Origin: Budorcas taxicolor
Lineage: Eukaryota; Chordata; Mammalia; Artiodactyla; Bovidae
Reading direction: 5' to 3'
Length of the DNA stretch: 64,000 bases
Assembly: GCF_023091745.1 (NCBI RefSeq)
Contig: NC_068913.1
Coordinates: forward strand, 31,874,501 to 31,938,500
A model generated the notes under the pieces. The model was not told the origin of the DNA, searched no databases, and saw only the letters and a list, made by a program, of their open reading frames with translations. Numbering within the stretch: the first letter of the stretch is position 1; every line of letters begins with the position of its first letter. The position numbers were made by a program, and so were the translations under genes. Of the stretch, positions 58,481 through 64,000 are shown piece after piece.

Positions 58481-59293
58481 ATCAAGACTGCTGGGAGAAA
58501 TATCAATAATCTCAGATAGGAAGATGACACCACCCTTACGGCAGAAAGTGAAGAAGAACTAAAGAGCCTCTTGATGAAAGTGAAAGTGGAGAGTGAAAAA
58601 GTTGGCTTAAAGCTCAACATTCAGAAAACAAAGATCATGGCATCTGGTCCCATCACTTTATGGGAAAGAGATGGAGAAACAGTGGAAACAGTGACAGACT
58701 ATTTTTTGGGCTCCCAAATCACTGCAGATGGTGACTGCAGCCATGAAATTAAAAGACGCTTGCTCCTTGGAAGAAAAGCTATGACCAACCTAGATAGCAT
58801 ATTAAAAAGCAGAGACATTACTTTGCCAGCAAAGGTCTGTCTAGTCAAGGCTATGGTTTTTCCAGTAGTCATGTATGGATGTGAGAGTTGGACTACAAAG
58901 GAAGCTCAGTGCCATAGAATTGATGGTTTTGAACTGTGTTGTTGGAGAAGACTCTTGAGAGCCCCTTGGACTGTAAGGCAATCCAACCAGTCCATCCTAA
59001 AGGAAATCAGTCCTGAATGTTCATTGGAAGGACTGATGTTGAAGCTGAAACTCCAGTACTTTGGCCACCTGATGCAAAGAGCTGACTCATTTGAAAAGAC
59101 CCTGATGCTGGGAAAGATTGAAGGAGGGGAGGAGAAGGTGACAACAGAGGATGAGATGGCTGGATGGCACCAGTGACTCAATGGACATGAGTTTGAGTGA
59201 ACTCCGGGAGTTGGTGATGGACAAGGAGGCCTGGCGTGCTGCAGTCCATGGGGTCGCAAAGAGTCGGACACGACAAGCGACTGAACTGAACTG
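58481..59293 (+). mobile_element. BovB 3' segment of a 5'-inverted insertion
   Basis: The 3' part, from 'atcaagactgctgggagaaa' (just before the active site) to the 'cgactgaactgaactg' tail. The YADD box reads stop-Glu-Asp-Asp (58517-58528). After that the frame is open from about 58571 to 59176, then shifts near GGEEKV. About 12 bases (58469-58480, 'ttgctcacagat') at the inversion point match neither segment and look like filler. Confidence 0.94.
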
Positions 59294-59302
59294 AGAGACC
59301 TC

Positions 59303-59891
59303 TTTGCCCAGAAGAGAGTGGTGACAGGGGGAATGCATCCAGTGCCCTGCCAATGCTTTACTGACCCTCTGTTCTGGGTAACTGGTTCTTCTAATGCTTT
59401 ACACTCCTGACTTTAAGTAGAATTTCAACAGAGCCAGTGCTCCAATCTTGATTGCAGAGAGAGGGAATTTCTCAAGCTAACAACTATGCAAGTATAGAAG
59501 CAATTGGGATGCCCGATAATTCCATGCAACTGTTTTAATGTTCTTGGGCCCATTCATCAAGCCTACAATACCCTCTGGTATCCCTGGGGATCCTCAGTCA
59601 TTTGGTTCAGCTCAACACTGGCTGTAGGAGGAATCCTTTCCGCTCCTCAAAGAAAAGCCTCAGGATCTACTCATTGTCCTGGTGTTCTGGAGCTCCCAAG
59701 GCCTCAGGGGATTTTCACCTCTCCCTGCAAATCCTCTCAGACTGATTGGCAAGCATAGCTCATACCAATTAGCTTCTTGCTTAGCCTCAGGACAGGTGTT
59801 TGGGGAACCAAGGGTTCATGTTTCATTTTATTTTTGATCCTTGATTTTTCCTCTCTCTCTCTTTTTTTTTTGACAATGTTTTGGAACACAG
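59303..59891. other. unique DNA, ends in a polypyrimidine tract
   Basis: No recognised repeat. CT/T-rich tract at 59848-59871 precedes the exon-like segment. Confidence 0.4.
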
Positions 59892-60071
59892 AGTGAAGTC
59901 TGCTCAGATCCATCTGTCTCCTTACTGTTTCAACCAATGTATTCCCTCCTACAAAAAGTGTCTTCAGAAAGTGCACTCAGGTTGGAAAAGTGTGGAAAGA
60001 GCAGATGAACTTACTGTCAGTGGCCATATTATCCCTCACTGTTCCTTGTCTTCATCGCTAAGACCCACCAG
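59892..60071 (+). other. exon-like segment with splice-site-like borders
   Basis: A pyrimidine tract and 'ggaacacag' (AG at 59890-59891) precede, and 'caccaggtaaggc' (GT at 60072-60073) follows, a near-perfect donor. The 180 bases between are open in one frame. The peptide in that frame resembles nothing I know. It could be an exon of a non-coding transcript or a chance match. Confidence 0.25.
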
Positions 60072-60429
60072 GTAAGGCACTCACACTCACACATTTTGGC
60101 TTCTCCAAGGTAACAATATAGCCTGGGAAAAAATCCTAGTCTGACTGATGTGCAGTGTACATGTATGTGGTAGTCTGTTGAATTTTATGTATTCTAAGCT
60201 TGACTCTAAATGACCTTTCTAAAAAAGAAAAAAAAAGGCTTACATTTATCTGTTTCATGAATTTGTTATTTATTGCGGGGGGTGAGGGGGTGCAGGCAGG
60301 TTCCAAAACACCTATATATCATAGAACTTGTTTTAGATGTGTCTTTTCTGTGTTATACCAACCCTCAGGAGTTCAAGAATGTCCTTCTCAAACCATTTGT
60401 CTTCCTAAAAGGCTGGGATTAAAAGTGTG
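60072..60429. other. unique DNA
   Basis: Contains A-rich (60222-60236) and G-rich (60276-60290) runs. No gene seen. Confidence 0.4.
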
Positions 60430-60620
60430 GAACCCAGGCTTCCCAGGTTCAGATCTCCCCTCTTACAGTCTGTGTGACCTTGAGCAAGTCACTGAGCTCC
60501 TCTGCTCCTCAGTTTCTCCATCTGCAAAATAGGGGTCCTAATGGTAACATTATTGTCAAGATGAAGTAAAATAGTTTATTTTGAAGTGTTTGCAACAGTC
60601 TTTGGCATAGAAAACATACT
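60430..60620 (-). repeat. MIR SINE, ancient
   Basis: Reverse MIR pattern: 'tcttacagtctgtgtgacct', 'gagcaagtcactgagctcct', 'cctcagtttctccatctgca', then 'caacagtctttggcatagaa'. Confidence 0.75.
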
Positions 60621-63600
60621 TATGCGTTATATGTTATTTTCCTATTATTGTTGCTGTCTTTCCCAAGTCAGTTACAGCTGGAGATTTTAAAACAACTGTC
60701 CTTTGTGTTGCCTGACTACATTTGTGGCACAGAGAGAAAAGAGAGAGACCCTTTAAAACATTTAAATATCATTCATCCGTTTATTTCACAGGCAAATCTT
60801 TTTGTGTATTAAGGAAGGAAATCGGAAGGTAAGTGCCCACTGTTTTTAAACTTGGGATGAGGTATTTTTAAACAGTTTTCAATTTACTTAAGACTTTTAA
60901 CACAGCTAATATTAGTCGGAACTGAATGTCTGAGAATGAGGTTAGTGTTCTGCATAAACCCTGCTTTTAAAAAGCTCACACGAAGGGTCAAAGACCAGGA
61001 AATGCTCTCACTATAATTCTCATTTTCAGCTGAATTGGACATGGCAACAAGAATGCAGGCTTGAATCACATTATGTTCCAGGAACCTTTAACTTTGCATC
61101 ATAATGACCTGCAGCCTAACAGAAGCAAATTGCGAGTAGTTTCAAAAGGAGAAACTCTAATTTATATTAAACTAGTATTATAACTTAAGCAGCTCGTTTT
61201 GAAAGCAAAATGAAAAACCTCATCATTCATGTGATGGCTCCTAAATGCATCCTTTACGTTTTACCTGTAAAATGCTCTGTGTTTGCTGACAGGTTAAATG
61301 TACACTATACACAGAGAGCCAACATTTCTCTTTGTAACACCGCAGCAATCTTACTAGTTTTAGCAGCATTCTTATTATTTTCAGCTGTCTCCATTGTCTT
61401 CTAAACACCATAATTAGAAGCTTGAAAAGCTTACCACAACCAAACCCAATAAAGTCTCATTATGAACAAAATATTCTACTGTGGCTCAACAAGTGACCTT
61501 GTGTAGTCCAACGTGATGAAGCCTTCAGACTTCCTGCCCCATTAGGGCTTCAGGTACATATAAGAGTTTCTCTTCCAGTTTGATTTAGCAACTCCGTGCA
61601 AGTTTAGTTTCTTGGTCATAATTAATTTCTTACTGGTCTCTTTGTTTCGTTTTGTGCACAGAAAAGAAAACCTGTGTGTTGGAAGGGGTTCAGAGTATCT
61701 CCTCTTGGTGGAGTGGTGATTTATAAATGAGTTGAATGAGAGAGTCAATGAGTAGAGAGCTGAAATAATTAAACAGTGTGACTCAAGTAAATAGAAAGGG
61801 GGGTGATTCTAGGGCCCAAGATAATAGGGCCTATTTAGGGCCCAGTGACTTTTTAATTTGATGCTTAGCATATTTTCCCATTTGATTCAAGTCTTCTTGA
61901 ACTGTATCCAAAAGTGAACCCCTATGTGAGATATGATAGATTAAACATTATTGGTCATATACATATGAGTATAAATGAGTACATACTTTTTTTCTTTCAT
62001 AAGGAGATAGAGAAAGCAGAGTGTTCTAGATATCTAATGAGGGTTAAAGTAAGAAAAACTAAGTTAGGAAGATTAGAAAATGCCTCTTCGAGTCTCCTGT
62101 TTTACCTGGGATTGTTGCTAATTTGAGTACTTCGCTTCACTATGTTGCCATGTCTTTTCCTGTTGCCTCTAAGCCTGGAAATATTAGGTGGGGGAGAAGT
62201 GGATATGTTCTGGTATTCTATATCTGACTTAGGGAACACTTTCCCATAGCCAGGAAGACACAGAACTACTTGGTTATGAAATATTCACCTTTAAACCGAG
62301 CATGTGAAATGTGAAAATACATTTTATTTATTTTTTCTTTCTTTCCTATTTTACTGGTGAAACACTGAACTCTGAAAAATGGGTATGTCATGATTGATTT
62401 TAATAAATCCACTTATCTATCACATGTTTTCAATGTTTCCTGTTTGCTAATTATCAAGCTTTATATCTCTTACTTCTCTGATCTTTAGTACACATTGAAG
62501 TGTATCAATCAGTACAAACCTCATGGAAGCTGCTAATCTCTGAAATCTCATCTCAAATTGGTCTCCCAACCAAGGCCAGCCCCCATTGGCAACATTGCTT
62601 TTTATCTCTTCGCTTTTAGACTGAGTATAGAGGCAGATTCTCTTTTTCCTTTTTTCTCTCTTCTCTGCTACCTTTTCCCCAGAAAACACACACCTCCGCA
62701 TGAAACCTGTAACTGACCCTCATCCAAACAAGGAGAAAGTGACTTTTAGGGCAACTCTCGTCTGTAAGGCAGTGGGGTTCAAAATACAGTTTGAGAAGTG
62801 TCCCCATGTCAGGTTCATATCAGGGAAGTAGGAGAATGATCCACTGACTTGAAAACCTCTGGACGTTGCCAGGAATCTGCCTTTATAACAGGCTAACCAA
62901 GCACCTTGTAAGTTATTTAACCAGAGAGCCACTGCCTTGGGGATCTCATTCTCTACCAAGCACTTATTTCAAAATAACATAATCAGTTAATCCAAAATTC
63001 TCTCTCAAAAGACAGGCACGTTATCACTTAAGTTCCTGAGTCTGGCGCAGAGAAAATGTGGAGAAAGGAGATTTTACTTCCACTGTACATGTTATTTTCA
63101 CACCCACTTTCATTGTTCTAGTTCCTGAGGAGAGATGTCAACATAACGAACTCTGAGAATGCAAGATAGCGACCCAGCTGATGCAGAATGGTGACCCAGC
63201 TGACCAAGGGGCACTGTGCTTCACTGGCTCACCGTGATGGCGGGGTGGGGGCCGGAGGGGACTGCACCTTCCTGTCTGTCTACCTTGCTTGGCTCAGCTT
63301 TGGGACAATGCTTCCCAGGATAGTTCCCAATGTGGAATTCTCCCTGATTATAAAAATAAAAAGGAATCAGAACTGCTGCATCCCACTGGCTTTATTTTTT
63401 AAAAATCAAATAAAAGGTAAATGCCTGCTAAATGCAATTTCCCCATATTCAGATCTTTAAAACTGCACTTTGGGCACCTATATTTTTCCAGATGGTAATT
63501 TTATCCTCATGCCTGTTTCAGATGACTCTTAGTAGCAAGGCTGGGTCTTTAGAAAACACTTTTTAAAAATATTTGTGTCTTCCTCTAACTGGATGTAGCC

Positions 63601-64000
63601 TGTAATCTGAAGATTCAGGACTTCTTATCAGTGTGAGATCCAGCAGAGAATGAAACAGACAAGGCTCCTTGTTTTTGGCAATAACTTAAAAATTCAACAA
63701 AATCCTGACAACACGCTCCTGGCGACTGCAGAATCTTTCCAGTGTGTGTGATGCTGTATTTAATTTGCCTTGTTTGGCAGGAACTCTTGAAGGACTTTGA
63801 CTTTTACCTTTCTGGTGAGAAAAGCAGGGAAGGAGAAATTTTTAAAGAACAACTAAAATCAACCTCTATGAAGGGATTTGAGAATGCAGCTAAATGTGGG
63901 TAGCGATGAACTTGATTGGATGAGTTAATGAAACTGAATGATTTAACGGTCCCAAATTCTCCATTGGTAAAGCCTCTGGATCTCATTTTTTGGAGATAAT
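60621..64000. other. unique DNA, no gene seen
   Basis: About 3.4 kb without a transposon that I can recognise. The block at 60880-61430 has an octamer-like word ('actttgcatcataatga' near 61090) and no repeat. 61810-61850 has GGGCCC twice. ORFs below 90 codons have no known domain. The window ends here without reaching a gene. Confidence 0.4.

Overview
This window looks like nuclear DNA of a ruminant, most likely a bovid. The evidence is its transposon content. Nine fragments of the RTE-type LINE BovB are present, together with many copies of the SINEs Bov-tA and BOV-A2, whose 3' halves match the BovB tail. One CHR-type SINE (a family shared with whales and hippos), ruminant-type L1 3' ends, and old pan-mammalian repeats (MIR, L2, MLT1 LTRs) are also present. 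Family names come from recognising sequence, not from a database search. I cannot separate cattle, sheep or goat.

I see no host protein-coding gene, rRNA, tRNA gene or CRISPR array. All long reading frames of recognisable origin are dead BovB reverse-transcriptase (RT) frames or their antisense shadows. The window reads as intergenic or deep intronic DNA in a gene-poor region.

Layout. 1-1437: decayed BovB. 3798-5178: BovB with an open 433-codon RT frame. 6047-7540: cluster of four SINEs plus an L1 scrap. 8.1-12.1 kb: scattered SINEs and a BovB tail. 12.1-15.1 kb: long stretch without recent transposons, with a diverged 127-base duplication and a 64-codon ORF carrying a 12-codon repeat. 15.4-21.3 kb: old L2, MIR, L1 and MLT1. 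22.07-23.53 kb: BovB with an inverted 5' end, inserted in a SINE. 24.65-26.75 kb and 29.02-31.22 kb: two roughly 2 kb BovB copies in opposite orientation. 31.2-36.8 kb: MIR, then mostly unique DNA. 36.8-39.2 kb: BovB tails, tandem L2, and BovB nested at an L1 end. 41.9-47.7 kb: dense SINE, L1, CHR and MLT1 region. 50.7-52.1 kb: CpG-retaining block without recognised transposons. 56.3 kb: duplicated E-box segment. 57.7-59.3 kb: second 5'-inverted BovB. 59.3-64 kb: mostly unique, with one exon-like segment.

The active parts of this sequence worked in trans. BovB supplied reverse transcriptase for itself and, by established knowledge, for Bov-tA and BOV-A2, which share its 3' tail. Many insertions still have readable target-site duplications (TSDs), so several events can be ordered. 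The strongest observations are two BovB copies with twin-priming-type 5' inversions and two nested insertions that can be dated relative to each other. Candidate regulatory blocks are flagged, but their conservation could not be tested here.
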